Shown piece by piece: positions 44,935-55,635 of a stretch of DNA of 64,000 nt. Positions within the stretch are counted from its first letter, which is position 1. Each line of letters starts with the position of its first letter. The translations under genes and the position numbers were made by a program. The stretch covers positions 62,001-126,000 of the forward strand of contig JAJFKU010000066.1 of NCBI GenBank assembly GCA_021773035.1, in the 5' to 3' direction. This DNA comes from Woeseiaceae bacterium. Its GTDB lineage: Bacteria > Pseudomonadota > Gammaproteobacteria > Steroidobacterales > Woeseiaceae. Under the pieces are notes generated by a model. It was given only the letters and a program-made list of their open reading frames with translations. It was not told the origin of the DNA and did not search any database.

Positions 44935-46152
44935 ATGCCGACCAAGAACCTGTTTCTGCTGACCACCGTTTTCGTAGTCGCTGCCTGCAACCAGGCCACA
45001 GAGACCGAAACTGCGCCCGACGCTTCACAGATCGCTCAATCGAGCATCATCGTGGACACACATATCGACGTACCGTATCGGATCGAGTCCAAAGCGGCAG
45101 ATATTTCCCAGGCAACGGATGGCGGCGATTTCGACTACCCGCGTGCGCTCGAGGGTGGGTTGAATGCACCCTTCATGTCCATCTACACACCGGCGTCGCT
45201 GGAAGCCGAGGGCCGCTCCAAAGAAGTCGCCGACGGCCTGATCGATATGGTGGACGGGTTCGCCGAGCAGTGGCCGGACAAGTTCGCAATCGCGCTCTCC
45301 ACTGCCGATGTCCGCGAACAGTTTGCAGCCGGCGTCATGTCGCTGCCGATGGGCATGGAAAACGGCTCACCGATCGAGGGTGACCTCGGCAATCTGAAGT
45401 ACTTCTTCGATCGCGGCATACGCTACATCACGTTGACGCACAGCCTCTCCAACCATATTTCCGATTCCTCGTACGACGAGACGCGGCAGTGGAATGGTCT
45501 TAGCGAATTCGGCGTTGAAGTCGTCGAGGAGATGAACCGGCTCGGCATGATGATCGATATCAGCCATGTTTCGGACGACGCTTTCTGGCAAACCATCAAG
45601 ATAACGAAAGCACCGCTTATCGCGTCACACTCGTCAGCGCGGCATTTCACGCCCGGTTTCGAACGCAATATGAGTGACGAGATGATTGTTGCACTCGCCG
45701 GGAACGGTGGGGTCATCCAGATCAACTTCGGGTCCAGTTTCGTTACGGCCGAAGCACTCGAATACAGCAATGCGCGTTCGGCCGCGCGCGCGCTGTGGCT
45801 CGCCGAAAATCCGCAGTATTCGGAAACCGATGGTTATCGATTGTTTCCGGCACTCTACGCCGAAGAACACGGCCCGCTGCCCTACGCAAGCCTCGATGAT
45901 GTACTCGATCACTTCGACCACGTGGTTGCGTTAACCAGCGTCGATCACGTTGGCATCGGTTCAGATTACGATGGTGTCGGCGACTCGTTACCGACCGGGC
46001 TCAAGGATGTTTCCAGCTATCCAAATCTGATCGACGGGCTGCTGCAGCGCGGCTACAGCGAAGAGGATATTCGTAAGATTCTCGGCGAAAACCTGCTGCG
46101 TGTCTGGAAGGCCGTTGAAGACTACGCGGCTACGACGTCCAGCAGTACATAG
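44935..46152 (+). CDS. M19 membrane dipeptidase, lipoprotein
   Basis: This is a renal-dipeptidase-type (M19) zinc dipeptidase of 405 residues from the ATG at 44935. It carries a lipoprotein signal (lipobox VVAAC) and the metal-site signatures IIVDTHIDVP, ALIASHSSARHF and DHVGIGSDYDGVG. It cleaves dipeptides, probably in the periplasm. The upstream part of the open frame (to 44641) is antisense to the DUF4389-like gene and is not counted. Confidence 0.9.
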   Translation: MPTKNLFLLTTVFVVAACNQATETETAPDASQIAQSSIIVDTHIDVPYRIESKAADISQATDGGDFDYPRALEGGLNAPFMSIYTPASLEAEGRSKEVADGLIDMVDGFAEQWPDKFAIALSTADVREQFAAGVMSLPMGMENGSPIEGDLGNLKYFFDRGIRYITLTHSLSNHISDSSYDETRQWNGLSEFGVEVVEEMNRLGMMIDISHVSDDAFWQTIKITKAPLIASHSSARHFTPGFERNMSDEMIVALAGNGGVIQINFGSSFVTAEALEYSNARSAARALWLAENPQYSETDGYRLFPALYAEEHGPLPYASLDDVLDHFDHVVALTSVDHVGIGSDYDGVGDSLPTGLKDVSSYPNLIDGLLQRGYSEEDIRKILGENLLRVWKAVEDYAATTSSST

Positions 46153-46355
46153 CGCAGCAGGACTTCGTAGCTGCTCGTATCGAGCTTCATACCGTCGGGC
46201 AACTCGAGCGTATGAATGGGCTCGTCGGCGAGACCGCGCATTTCCAGGAAGTGCGTCTCGCCGTCCCTGTAGACCTGGTACTTAACTTCCCGGCGCTCAT
46301 CAAACTTCAACTGCACATTCGCGTCGGTCCAACTCTGAATCGTCGCTCTGTCCAT
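46122..46355 (-). CDS. Small hypothetical protein
   Basis: From the ATG at 46355, with GGAG six bases upstream, the protein has 77 residues and looks like a small beta-rich domain (VQLKFDERREVKYQVYRDG, TLELPDGMKLDTSSYEVLLR). The upstream frame extension is not supported. It overlaps the end of the dipeptidase gene tail to tail. Function unknown. Confidence 0.5.
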   Translation of the reverse strand: MDRATIQSWTDANVQLKFDERREVKYQVYRDGETHFLEMRGLADEPIHTLELPDGMKLDTSSYEVLLRYVLLDVVAA

Positions 46356-46568
46356 GTTCGTCTCCGTCATTAGTCGTAACCTGCAGGTAATGTTGCAAGC
46401 GCTGTGCCAATCCATGGCGCTCGTTGCAGATTCGAATAATTCCTTTCTATTCAATTGACTAACGAAATCGAAAAATGGAGCGAATGATCGAAAGATTATA
46501 AAAATTGTCAGCTTCTGACACCGCCTTCAAGATAATTGCGACAAGCGTTTTACATAAATATGCGACCG

Positions 46569-48341
46569 TCACATAGGCCAGAATGTGATGATTGCGGGCA
46601 CAGATACGGCGATAATCAGAATCTCCAACGGCAAACCCATGCGCCAATAGTCACCAAAATGGTAACCGCCCGGTCCCATTATCAGCGTGTTGTTCTTGTG
46701 TCCGATCGGTGTCAGAAAAGCACAGGATGCGGCGACCGCGACGCCCATCAAAAACGGATCCGGATTCACGTTCAGCCGTAGCGCTATCTCCAGCGCTACC
46801 GGTGCTGCGATAACGGCCGTCGCCGTATTGTTCATGACATCGGACAGCGTCATCGTTACGACAATCAGCAACGTCAATACGAGGACCGGCGAATAGCCGG
46901 CCGACAGATCGACGATGCCGCCGGCGATCAGTGCCGTACCGCCGGTCGACTGCAGGGCACCACCGATGGGGATCATGGAACCAAGCAGAACGATTACCGG
47001 CCATTCCACCGACGTGTACACATCCCGAATCGGCACAATATTGAGCAGTACGTATAACGCCGTCGCGCAACCCAGCGCGATGGGCAGATAAACCAACCCG
47101 AAACTGGCAACGACGATCGCTGCCGCGAAGATACCGACAGCCAGCCAGGCCTTGTCGCGCTGAATGACCCGATTTCCCCGGTCCGCCAGCGGCAGCAAAC
47201 TCAGCCGCCCGGTAATATCGCTCAAACGTTCGTCGGCGCCCAGTAACAACAGCACATCGCCGGGCTGCAAGACGAGCTTGCGAACGTTTTCGCGGAATCG
47301 TTCACCGCGCCGGGAAACACCGACCAGCGCTACCCGGTAACGATAGAGTAAGCGAACCGACATAGCGGAACGACCGGCGAGCCGCGAATCTTCCTGCACC
47401 ACGACTTCGTTGAGTAGCAGATCATCATCGCCCAGCCGCCCCTCCCCTTTGCCAACGTATTCGAGATTTAGATTGCCGAGCGCCTCCTCCAGACTGTCAG
47501 GACTGGCCTCGACGACCAATACGTCATCCGCCCTTATCTCCACTGCACGCGCCAGCCCCGGCATTCGCCGACCACGGCGGATCAGGCCGATGACTTCAAC
47601 ATCGCTGCGTCCTGCCGCCTTGTCCAGATCGCGGACCTGCTTGCCGATCGCCGACGACGCCTCCGGGACGCGTACTTCAGCGATGTAGTCGGCAAGTTCG
47701 AACAGCTCCTTGCCGGCATCGGCGGACTTGCGTTCACTGGGCAACAGCCGCCAGCCAAACAAAGCGACATAAGCAACACCAACAGCCGCGCAAGCGAGGC
47801 CGACGGGCGCGAAATCGAACATCCGATAAGACTCGCCGAGAGCATCGCCGCGAAACTCGGCAACAACGATGTTCGGCGGTGTACCGATTAATGTAATCAT
47901 GCCGCCGAGAATGGAAGCAAACGACAATGGCATCAGCGACAGCGACGGACTGCGACCGGCTTTCTTCGCGGCCTGCATGTCGACAGGCATCAGCAACGCG
48001 AGCGCAGCTACATTGTTCATCAGCGCCGACAATCCGGCCGCGAGCCCCGACATGATAGTGATGTGCGTCGCGAGTTTGCGAGAAGCGTCTACCAGGTAGC
48101 GGGCAACCAGCTCTATCGCACCGGAGTTCGACAGCCCCCGACTGACAACCAGCACCAGCGCTATGATGACGGTCGCCGGGTGGCCGAAGCCCGAAAACGC
48201 AAGCTCCTTCGGAACCAGGCCGGTGAGCAATGCGATCAGCAGCGCTACGAACGCCACCAGATCGTAGCGCCAGCGCCCCCAGATCAGAAAAACAAAAACG
48301 AAAAACAATAGCCCGAACAGCATCAATTGATCTGGTGTCAC
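46569..48341 (-). CDS. SLC13-family permease with two RCK_C domains
   Basis: The 590-residue permease starts at GTG 48341, with AGGAGG six bases upstream; the longer frame is rejected. About a dozen hydrophobic helices surround a central cytoplasmic region with two TrkA-C/RCK_C-type domains (VRVPEASSAIGKQVRDLDKA and EVVVQEDSRLAGRSAMSVRL). The family transports anions such as sulfate or dicarboxylates with Na+ or H+; the substrate is not clear. The gene diverges from a metallopeptidase. Confidence 0.87.
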   Translation of the reverse strand: MTPDQLMLFGLLFFVFVFLIWGRWRYDLVAFVALLIALLTGLVPKELAFSGFGHPATVIIALVLVVSRGLSNSGAIELVARYLVDASRKLATHITIMSGLAAGLSALMNNVAALALLMPVDMQAAKKAGRSPSLSLMPLSFASILGGMITLIGTPPNIVVAEFRGDALGESYRMFDFAPVGLACAAVGVAYVALFGWRLLPSERKSADAGKELFELADYIAEVRVPEASSAIGKQVRDLDKAAGRSDVEVIGLIRRGRRMPGLARAVEIRADDVLVVEASPDSLEEALGNLNLEYVGKGEGRLGDDDLLLNEVVVQEDSRLAGRSAMSVRLLYRYRVALVGVSRRGERFRENVRKLVLQPGDVLLLLGADERLSDITGRLSLLPLADRGNRVIQRDKAWLAVGIFAAAIVVASFGLVYLPIALGCATALYVLLNIVPIRDVYTSVEWPVIVLLGSMIPIGGALQSTGGTALIAGGIVDLSAGYSPVLVLTLLIVVTMTLSDVMNNTATAVIAAPVALEIALRLNVNPDPFLMGVAVAASCAFLTPIGHKNNTLIMGPGGYHFGDYWRMGLPLEILIIAVSVPAIITFWPM

Positions 48342-48407
48342 GTTGCCCCTCCTGCGTAGCCTACGGACCTTACGACAATTCCCCGCAAGCCGCGATATCA
48401 TTGACGT

Positions 48408-49091
48408 GTGATCTATCTGTTTTTTATTGCACTGATTCTGTTGCTGGTGTTTGCGCCCGGCATCTGGGTACAGCGTGTTCTCAGGAAATACAGCGAGCCC
48501 GAAGACCGCTACGCCGGTAGCGGTGCCAATCTCGCCCGCCACCTGCTGGACAGACACGGCCTGCAGTCCGTGACAGTCGAGGTAACCGAGGCAGGCGATC
48601 ACTACGACCCGATCGAAAAAGCGGTGCGGCTGACGCCGGACAAGCATGACGGCCGCTCATTGACGGCAATAACCGTGGCAGCCCACGAAGTCGGTCACGC
48701 CGTCCAGGACCATTTGAGCTATGGCCCCCTGAAGTGGCGCACGCGGCTGGTTCGGGCAACCCGTGGAATTGAGAAAATCGGCGCGGCGGTGCTCGTCGTG
48801 TCGCCATTCCTCGGAATTCTCACCCGCGTACCGGCCCTCAGCCTGCTGACCTTCGCTGCCGGCCTGTTGACACTGGGGACGGCCGCGGTTGTCCACCTGG
48901 TTACATTGCCGACCGAATTTGACGCCAGTTTCAGGCGCGCCCTGCCGATGCTGGACAAGCACAGGATTCTGAAAGCACCGGACCGGCCACACGCCAGGCG
49001 CCTGCTGACCGCCGCTGCGCTCACCTATGTATCGGCATCGCTGATGAGCCTGCTCAATATCGCCCGCTGGATAGCGATTCTCAGACGCTGA
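48408..49091 (+). CDS. YugP-like membrane zinc metallopeptidase
   Basis: This 227-residue membrane protein starts with GTG and has an N-terminal hydrophobic helix, the zinc-protease motif [10 protein letters not shown] (His93, Glu94, His97) and further hydrophobic helices near residues 130-170. It resembles the neutral zinc metallopeptidase family (YugP, DUF2). Substrates are unknown; the active site is predicted at the membrane. Confidence 0.85.
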   Translation: MIYLFFIALILLLVFAPGIWVQRVLRKYSEPEDRYAGSGANLARHLLDRHGLQSVTVEVTEAGDHYDPIEKAVRLTPDKHDGRSLTAITVAAHEVGHAVQDHLSYGPLKWRTRLVRATRGIEKIGAAVLVVSPFLGILTRVPALSLLTFAAGLLTLGTAAVVHLVTLPTEFDASFRRALPMLDKHRILKAPDRPHARRLLTAAALTYVSASLMSLLNIARWIAILRR

Positions 49092-49398
49092 TAAGCTAAC
49101 TGTATCCATTTGTTTTGTTTGCTTTTTTTCACGCTACCCCGGCACTCGGGGACGCGCCCCACATTTTCACTGGTTTAGGGCGCTCCGCACTGTTATTATC
49201 CGCGCCCGAACGCCCGTCCTGCCCGAGTCACAGCGCCCTATCTGCTGTCGGGAAGCTCCTCTAAGGACCGGCAGGGATACGTGTACCCACCTCGTTTTAT
49301 TGCCGGGTTCTCGCTGTAAGAAGGCTATGAGAGCACCTGACGCTATGGCAGTAGATAAGGTCGGTACCAGAAATGGACCAACAGAGCTGATTGAGAAG
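49092..49398 (+). other. Intergenic region upstream of EF-G2
   Basis: About 300 bp between the metallopeptidase and the EF-G2 gene. The frame continues upstream of the chosen ATG to 49300 but codes for a poorly conserved extension. A T-rich run near 49110-49130 and the GC hairpin CCCCG-GCACT-CGGGG just after it were seen. No RNA gene or clear promoter was identified. Confidence 0.5.
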
Positions 49399-51483
49399 AT
49401 GAAAGACCTTAGCACCTACCGAAATATCGGTATCTTTGCCCACGTAGACGCAGGCAAGACAACGACCACCGAGCGTATTCTGAAGCTCACCGGCAAGATT
49501 CATAAGACGGGCGAAGTCCACGACGGCGAAGCCACGACCGACTTCATGGACCAGGAGCAGGAGCGCGGCATTACGATTCAGTCGGCTGCGACCAGCTGCG
49601 AGTGGGACAAGCACCGCATGAACATCATCGATACACCGGGACACGTCGACTTCACGATCGAAGTGTATCGTTCGCTAAAGGTACTCGACGGCGGCGTTGG
49701 TGTTTTCTGTGGCTCCGGTGGTGTGGAGCCCCAGTCCGAAACGACCTGGCGTTATGCCAACGACTCGGAAGTCGCACGTATCATTTTCGTCAACAAGCTT
49801 GATCGTATCGGTGCCGATTTCTATCGCGTCGTACAGCAGGTCAAAGACGTGCTGGCCGCCAACCCGCTGGTCATGGTGCTACCGATCGGCATCGAAGACG
49901 ATTTCGTCGGCGTGGTCGATCTGCTGACGCAGAAGTCGTGGATCTGGAGCGACTCGAACGATCCCGAGTCCTACACGATCGGCGAAGTGCCGGAAGACAT
50001 GCTCGAGAAGGTTGCCGAGTGGCGTGAGAAGCTGATCGAGACGGCCGTTGAGCAGGACGACGATCTGCTTGAAGCCTATCTCGAAGGCAACGAGCCGTCC
50101 GTCGAAGACCTGAAGCGCTGTATCCGTAAGGGTACGATTGCGCTTGACTTCTTCCCAACCTACTGTGGTTCTGCCTTTAAAAACAAGGGTGTACAGAACA
50201 TTCTTAATGCAGTTGTTGACTTTCTGCCGAACCCGACGGAAGTGAAGCCGCAGCCGGAAATCGACCTCGAAGGTAATGAAACCGGCGGCTTTGCCGTTGT
50301 CGATCCCGAGAAGCCGCTGCGTGCTCTCGCGTTCAAAATCATGGACGATCGCTACGGTGCGCTGACCTTTACGCGCATCTATTCGGGCACGCTGAAGAAA
50401 GGCGACAATGTCGTCAACACCTTCACTGGCAAGAACGAGCGTATCGGTCGTATCGTTGAGATGCATGCGGACTCACGCGAAGAGCTTGACTACGCGCAGG
50501 CCGGCGACATCGTTGCTCTGCTCGGTATGAAGAACACTCGCACGGGTCATACGCTGGCAGACGCCGATAACCCGGCGACGCTAGAGCCGATGGTGTTCCC
50601 GGACCCGGTAATCTCTATCGCGATCTCGCCGAAGGACAAAGCGGGCACCGAAAAGATGGGCGTCGCACTGAACAAGATGGTGCAGGAAGATCCTTCGTTC
50701 CAGGTTGCCACCGACGAAGACTCCGGCGAAACGCTGATCAAGGGCATGGGTGAGCTGCACCTCGACATCAAGGTCGACATTCTGCGTCGCACGCACAACG
50801 TGGACGTCGAGATGGGTAAACCGCAGGTTGCCTACCGCGAGACGATCACGCGCAAGATCGAAGATACTTACACGCATAAGAAACAGTCCGGCGGTTCGGG
50901 CCAGTACGGCAAGATCGAATACGGAATCGAGCCGGCCGAGCAGAATGTTGGGTACGAATTCGAATCCAAAGTTACCGGTGGTAACGTGCCGCGCGAATAC
51001 TGGAGTGCGATTGAAAAGGCCTTTGGGTCATGCATGGTAGAAGGCACGATGGCCGGCTATCCGCTGCTCGACGTGAAGTTCACGTTGCTCGACGGTGCGT
51101 TCCATGCCGTTGACTCCTCGGCACTGGCGTTCGAGATTGCGACCAAGGCCGCCTATCGCCAGTCGATTCCGAAAGCGGGACCGCAGCTGCTTGAGCCGAT
51201 CATGAAGGTTGACGTGTTCACACCGGAAGATAACGTCGGTGACGTTATCGGTGACCTGAACCGCCGTCGCGGCATGATCAAATCGCAGGACGCGGGTCCG
51301 ACGGGCGTGCGCGTTAAAGCCGATGCGCCACTGGCCGACATGTTCGGCTATATCGGTCATCTGCGTACCCTGACATCAGGTCGCGGCCAGTTCTCCATGG
51401 AGTTCTCGCACTATGCGCCCTGCCCGCAGAACGTTGCGGATGATGTCATCAAGGAAGCGGCTGAGCGAAAGGCTAAAAAGTAG
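49399..51483 (+). CDS. fusA: Elongation factor G, EF-G2 type
   Basis: This is a translational GTPase of the EF-G family, 694 residues from the ATG at 49399, which starts [20 protein letters not shown]. GTPase motifs are [18 protein letters not shown] and NKLD. The sequence [20 protein letters not shown] is typical of the second EF-G (FusA2-like) of gammaproteobacteria rather than the str-operon copy, which normally sits next to tufA and rpsG. No ribosomal protein genes are nearby. It promotes translocation or ribosome recycling; the division of labour with the main EF-G is unknown. An alternative start at 49327 or 49345 would add residues. Confidence 0.93.
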   Translation: MKDLSTYRNIGIFAHVDAGKTTTTERILKLTGKIHKTGEVHDGEATTDFMDQEQERGITIQSAATSCEWDKHRMNIIDTPGHVDFTIEVYRSLKVLDGGVGVFCGSGGVEPQSETTWRYANDSEVARIIFVNKLDRIGADFYRVVQQVKDVLAANPLVMVLPIGIEDDFVGVVDLLTQKSWIWSDSNDPESYTIGEVPEDMLEKVAEWREKLIETAVEQDDDLLEAYLEGNEPSVEDLKRCIRKGTIALDFFPTYCGSAFKNKGVQNILNAVVDFLPNPTEVKPQPEIDLEGNETGGFAVVDPEKPLRALAFKIMDDRYGALTFTRIYSGTLKKGDNVVNTFTGKNERIGRIVEMHADSREELDYAQAGDIVALLGMKNTRTGHTLADADNPATLEPMVFPDPVISIAISPKDKAGTEKMGVALNKMVQEDPSFQVATDEDSGETLIKGMGELHLDIKVDILRRTHNVDVEMGKPQVAYRETITRKIEDTYTHKKQSGGSGQYGKIEYGIEPAEQNVGYEFESKVTGGNVPREYWSAIEKAFGSCMVEGTMAGYPLLDVKFTLLDGAFHAVDSSALAFEIATKAAYRQSIPKAGPQLLEPIMKVDVFTPEDNVGDVIGDLNRRRGMIKSQDAGPTGVRVKADAPLADMFGYIGHLRTLTSGRGQFSMEFSHYAPCPQNVADDVIKEAAERKAKK

Positions 51484-51518
51484 TCTCGATCGACGGCCCG
51501 ATCGACGGACTGAAACCA

Positions 51519-51553
51519 AGCCTCTTCAGATCGTGTCTGAAGAGGCTTTTTTT
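51519..51553. terminator. Bidirectional rho-independent terminator
   Basis: AGCCTCTTCAGA and TCTGAAGAGGCT form a 12-bp stem with a five-base loop, followed by a T run in the plus direction, just after the EF-G2 gene. The rarD stop (51526) lies inside it, so the stem encodes the C-terminal residues of RarD in the other direction. Confidence 0.85.
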
Positions 51554-52431
51554 CTGCCTCCCCGAACAGCGTCGTAGCTGAAGAACGCAACCGCTGTCCA
51601 GATACAGGCAAAGCAGGCAATGTGCGCTGTCGTCAGTGCCTCGCCGTAGTAGATACCGGTCGCGAATTGCATGGAAGGCGCGAGAAACTGCATGAAACCG
51701 ATTGTCGTAAGCGGCAGTCGTCGAGCGGCCAGCGCGAAGAACAGCAGCGGTATTGCAGTGAATGGTCCTGCCATCAGCAACCAGAAAGTCGTGCTCGCGT
51801 CGCCGCTGGCAAACATAGCTTGCCCGGAGATATCGAGCACAACAAACCAGGCAATGGCGAACGGCAGCAACAGCAAAGTTTCGATGAACAAGCCCGGCAT
51901 GCCACCGATGACAACCTTCTTTCTGATAACCGCGTATGCCGTAAAGCTTATCGCCAGGGCCAGGGAGACCCAGGGGATCTGTCCGCCGTTAATGGATAAT
52001 ACCAATACGCCAATGGCTGCCAACGCTACCGCCACGGTCTGTAAACTGCGCAGGCGCTCACCGAAAAACAGAACGCCCACGAGCATATTGGTCAGCGGGT
52101 TTATGTAGTAACCAAGACTCGTTTCGAAGATTCGATTGTCCTGAATCGCCCAGATGTAAATAAACCAGTTAACGCCAATTAGCAAAGCGGACAGCGATAA
52201 CCAACCGAGCATCGAGCGATGCGTCAGCGCACGCCATACTTCCCGCCACTGGTGGCGAAACGCGATGATAATGGCACCGACCGGTATCGCCCATATGACG
52301 CGATGCGTCATCACCTCCGTCGGGTCGACGGCTCCGACAAGCTTGAAGTAGACCGGCAGAACCCCCCACATAAGGTACGCAATCAGCCCGGCAACAACGC
52401 CATCGCGTATGTCTGTCTGCTTGTCAGGCAA
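51526..52431 (-). CDS. rarD: EamA-family transporter RarD
   Basis: The 301-residue protein has ten hydrophobic helices. RarD-specific motifs are GVLPVYFKLVGAVDPTEVMT and HRVIWAIPVG near the N-terminus, and the FETSLGYYINPLTNMLVGVLFFGERL region (about residues 98-123). It is an inner-membrane transporter, substrate unknown (the name comes from chloramphenicol sensitivity). It lies one base after the RND permease stop codon on the same strand. Confidence 0.9.
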   Translation of the reverse strand: MPDKQTDIRDGVVAGLIAYLMWGVLPVYFKLVGAVDPTEVMTHRVIWAIPVGAIIIAFRHQWREVWRALTHRSMLGWLSLSALLIGVNWFIYIWAIQDNRIFETSLGYYINPLTNMLVGVLFFGERLRSLQTVAVALAAIGVLVLSINGGQIPWVSLALAISFTAYAVIRKKVVIGGMPGLFIETLLLLPFAIAWFVVLDISGQAMFASGDASTTFWLLMAGPFTAIPLLFFALAARRLPLTTIGFMQFLAPSMQFATGIYYGEALTTAHIACFACIWTAVAFFSYDAVRGGRKKASSDTI

Positions 52432-52432
52432 T

Positions 52433-55400
52433 CTAGAGCTGCTCGTTCGGCACCGAAGGCCGATTCAACAACCAGTCTCTCGTACTGCGGGCACGCGAGA
52501 AGAAGTCGATCTGCAACATATACAGGGAGGGCACCAGGAACAGAGTAATCACGGTAGCGAATATGATGCCGAAGCTGATCGAAATCGCAGTCGGGATGAC
52601 GTACTGTGCCTGCGAGCTTCTCTCAAATAATATTGGCATGAGACCCGCGGCAGTAGTGAACGACGTCAGGATGATTGCCCTGAAACGCTGTGTTCCCGAT
52701 TCGATGACCGCCTGCCTGACCGGAACTCTCCGCGCCCTCGCCTTGTTAATGAAATCGACCATAATCAGACTGTCATTCACTACGACACCGGCGAGTGCGA
52801 ACAGGCCGAACAGTGAAAACATGCTGATCGCCTTGCCCATTAGTACGTGTCCAAGGATCGCACCGATTGCGCCGAAAGGAATGACAGACATGATCAATAG
52901 TGGCTGGCTGTATGAGTGCAACGGAATTGCGATCAGTGCATAGATCAGGAACAGGGCCACGATCACGGCGAACAACAGCTCGGAGACCAGTTTTGCCTGC
53001 TCCTCGCTGGAGCCTTCCAGCCCGTGACTGACGCCGGGGTGGCGGGCCAGTAACTCAGGGATGAAATTCTCCGACAGACTCTTGATGATCTCCTGCGGCT
53101 CGACCAGTTCCGGGTCGATGTCAGCGGACACGGTGACGGTGCGTTCACGATCGAGGCGCGAGATTCTCGAGTAACCTTTCTCGAAGGATATCTCGGCAAC
53201 CGACGCAAACGGTACTTCGTCACCGCCGGGCGTACGAATCCGCATATTCTCCAGATCGGCGATCGATTTTCGCTCGTCCTCCGGGTAGCGCACCATGACA
53301 CGCAGTTCGTCTTTGCCGCGCTGAATGCGCTGCGCCTCCTCGCCGTAGAACGCCTGACGAACCTGCCGCCCCAGGGACGCAAGGTTCAGACCCAGCGCTT
53401 CGGCCTGCGGTTTGATCTTGAGCCGGATTTCGTCACCGCCCGCGAAGGCCGAATTCTCGATATCGAACACGCCGTCAAAGGTCGCCAGCTCGACCTCCAG
53501 TTCTGCGGCGGCATTTTCGAGCGCTTCGTAGTTCGCCCCACTGAGCCGCAGGCTAATCGGCAGACCGCCGCCGATATGACCGGCATCGCTGAACTTCAGT
53601 TCCTTCATACCGGGAATTTCGCCAACCCGGTCACGCCACATCGCCGTGATCTCCGACATGGCATAGGGACGGTCCTCTGTCATGGGAATCTCGACAAACA
53701 TTACCGCACCGGTATCACCGCGCGTAAACACACCCAGATGCTGGATCATAGGCAGCGCATCCGGGTTTTCACGACTATGTTCGGCATTCATCTCCAGCAG
53801 CTGCGCCTCGATAAACTCCAGCGCCTCGTCCCGCGACTGCGGGGCGGTGCCCGCCTCCATATCGAACGTAACGCGGATGAAGTCGGCCGCGACCTCCGGA
53901 AACAAAACGACGCGGGCGACACCGCTGAACATCAGTCCAACCGTCAGAATCAGTATGGACACGAAGATCGAGAGCGTCAGCCCGCGGTTATCAACCGCCT
54001 TCTCGAGCCAGGGCCGGTAAACATTGTTGATGAAGCGGTGCAGTCCATGCTGCACGTGGCGTTGAATTTTCAGAAAGAAACGAGGAGCTTTCTCGGCAAA
54101 CGCAATGTGCCGCTGTGGGCGAAACAGATCGTCCTCGTCGATATCCGGGATTTTCGCGTGCACCAGGTGCGCCGGCAGAATCAGTTTCGATTCAATCAAG
54201 GAGAAAAACAGGCAGAGAATAATGACGAAACTCATGGCTTCGAAGAAAGACCCTGCCGGACCGCTGATGAACATCATCGGTGCGAATGCCGCGATAGTCG
54301 TCAGGACACCGAAAGTTGCGGGAATAGCGACCTTGTGCGATCCCTGTATAACGTTATCCAGAGACTGGCCGTCCGCACGAATTTTGGTATAGACACTTTC
54401 GCCAATGATGATCGCATCATCGACCACAATGCCGAGAACGATGATGAAGCCGAACAGACTCAGCGTATTAATCGTCACCGGCCAGACAGGCATCAGCCAC
54501 AAGGCGCCCAAAAAAGTCACCGGCAGACCGACGATGACCCAAAAAGCGACTTTCATTCGGAGAAACAGAGACAGAACGAGAAAGACCAGAATCGCGCCGC
54601 TGATCATGTTCCAGTTCATCATCTCAAGGCGGCCTTCCAGGTATTGCGGCAGGTCGATCCAGGTATCCATCCTGACACCGGCCGGCAACGATTCGGACTT
54701 CTTCGCGAGGTAAGCCTTTACATCTTTCGCCGTCTCGATTTCGTTTTGCTGTCCGCCGGCAACCACCTGCAGTGTGATGGACGGGCGACCGTCAAATCGG
54801 CCGTAGCCGGTCGATTCAACAAAACCGTCCTTGATCGTCGCGACGTCCGCCAGCGTCAACCGCGTACCGTCCGCAAAGGTGCGCAGGACGAGCTGCGAAA
54901 ACTCCGCGCCGGTGTATACCTGTCCGTTGGTGCGCAATAGGATGTCGCCGCCGTCCGTTCTTATCGTGCCGCCCGGCATATCAACAGACGAGTTCTTCAC
55001 CGCCTGCGAAATCTCGCTCATCGTAAGTCCGTACTGACGCAGTGTGTGCTCCGAAACTTCGATGCTTATTTCATATGGACGATCGCCAAAATTATTCACC
55101 CTGTTGACGGATGGTATCTGCATCAACTCGTCCCGCACCTGTTGCGAGATCGTTTTTCTCGAAAATGGATCCAGGTCGCCGTGAATCGCGATCATAACTA
55201 CCGGGTTTTCGACTTCGATCCTGGAGATGACCGGCTTTTCCGTGAGCGCCGGAAAGGTCGAGATCGCATCGACCCGTGTTTTGACCTCGCTCATGACCTC
55301 GTTGAGATCCGCATCGATCGCAACTTCGATCGTCACCTGCCCGGAACCCTCGCTTGAAGTCGAGCGAATCGTCTTTATGCCGCTGACATCCTGGATGGCC

Positions 55401-55633
55401 TCCTCGATCTTGATAACCACCCCTTCTTCGACCTCTTCGGGTCCGGCGCCGAGATACGGTACCTGGACCTCGATCATATTGAGCTCGAATTCCGGCTGGG
55501 TTTCCTTGCGAATGGAAAACGCGGATATCAGGCCCGCGACAATGATCAGGAACATCAACAGGTTCGCAGCCACGTGGTTCGCGGCAAACCACGCGATTAT
55601 CCCCTTTTCCTCTGTTTGACCCGGTAGTCGCAT
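52433..55633 (-). CDS. RND efflux transporter permease
   Basis: The inner-membrane pump of a tripartite efflux system, 1066 residues, with twelve membrane helices in two halves and two large periplasmic loops. The first TM cluster contains IVVDDAIIIGESVYTKI with conserved acidic residues of the proton path, and the second contains LAGVVVNDSLIMVDFINKAR. It works with the adaptor upstream; no outer-membrane channel gene is present, so a shared TolC homologue is likely. The substrate cannot be read from the sequence. Confidence 0.93.
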   Translation of the reverse strand: MRLPGQTEEKGIIAWFAANHVAANLLMFLIIVAGLISAFSIRKETQPEFELNMIEVQVPYLGAGPEEVEEGVVIKIEEAIQDVSGIKTIRSTSSEGSGQVTIEVAIDADLNEVMSEVKTRVDAISTFPALTEKPVISRIEVENPVVMIAIHGDLDPFSRKTISQQVRDELMQIPSVNRVNNFGDRPYEISIEVSEHTLRQYGLTMSEISQAVKNSSVDMPGGTIRTDGGDILLRTNGQVYTGAEFSQLVLRTFADGTRLTLADVATIKDGFVESTGYGRFDGRPSITLQVVAGGQQNEIETAKDVKAYLAKKSESLPAGVRMDTWIDLPQYLEGRLEMMNWNMISGAILVFLVLSLFLRMKVAFWVIVGLPVTFLGALWLMPVWPVTINTLSLFGFIIVLGIVVDDAIIIGESVYTKIRADGQSLDNVIQGSHKVAIPATFGVLTTIAAFAPMMFISGPAGSFFEAMSFVIILCLFFSLIESKLILPAHLVHAKIPDIDEDDLFRPQRHIAFAEKAPRFFLKIQRHVQHGLHRFINNVYRPWLEKAVDNRGLTLSIFVSILILTVGLMFSGVARVVLFPEVAADFIRVTFDMEAGTAPQSRDEALEFIEAQLLEMNAEHSRENPDALPMIQHLGVFTRGDTGAVMFVEIPMTEDRPYAMSEITAMWRDRVGEIPGMKELKFSDAGHIGGGLPISLRLSGANYEALENAAAELEVELATFDGVFDIENSAFAGGDEIRLKIKPQAEALGLNLASLGRQVRQAFYGEEAQRIQRGKDELRVMVRYPEDERKSIADLENMRIRTPGGDEVPFASVAEISFEKGYSRISRLDRERTVTVSADIDPELVEPQEIIKSLSENFIPELLARHPGVSHGLEGSSEEQAKLVSELLFAVIVALFLIYALIAIPLHSYSQPLLIMSVIPFGAIGAILGHVLMGKAISMFSLFGLFALAGVVVNDSLIMVDFINKARARRVPVRQAVIESGTQRFRAIILTSFTTAAGLMPILFERSSQAQYVIPTAISISFGIIFATVITLFLVPSLYMLQIDFFSRARSTRDWLLNRPSVPNEQL

Positions 55634-55635
55634 CG

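Noticed and set aside
49110-49150. Terminator after the metallopeptidase gene
   Set aside because: The T run comes before the GC hairpin rather than after it, so the order is wrong for a plus-strand terminator.
53576-54940. Plus-strand open frame of 454 codons
   Set aside because: It is a shadow of the RND permease gene and is rich in His, Arg and Asp as expected from an antisense frame.
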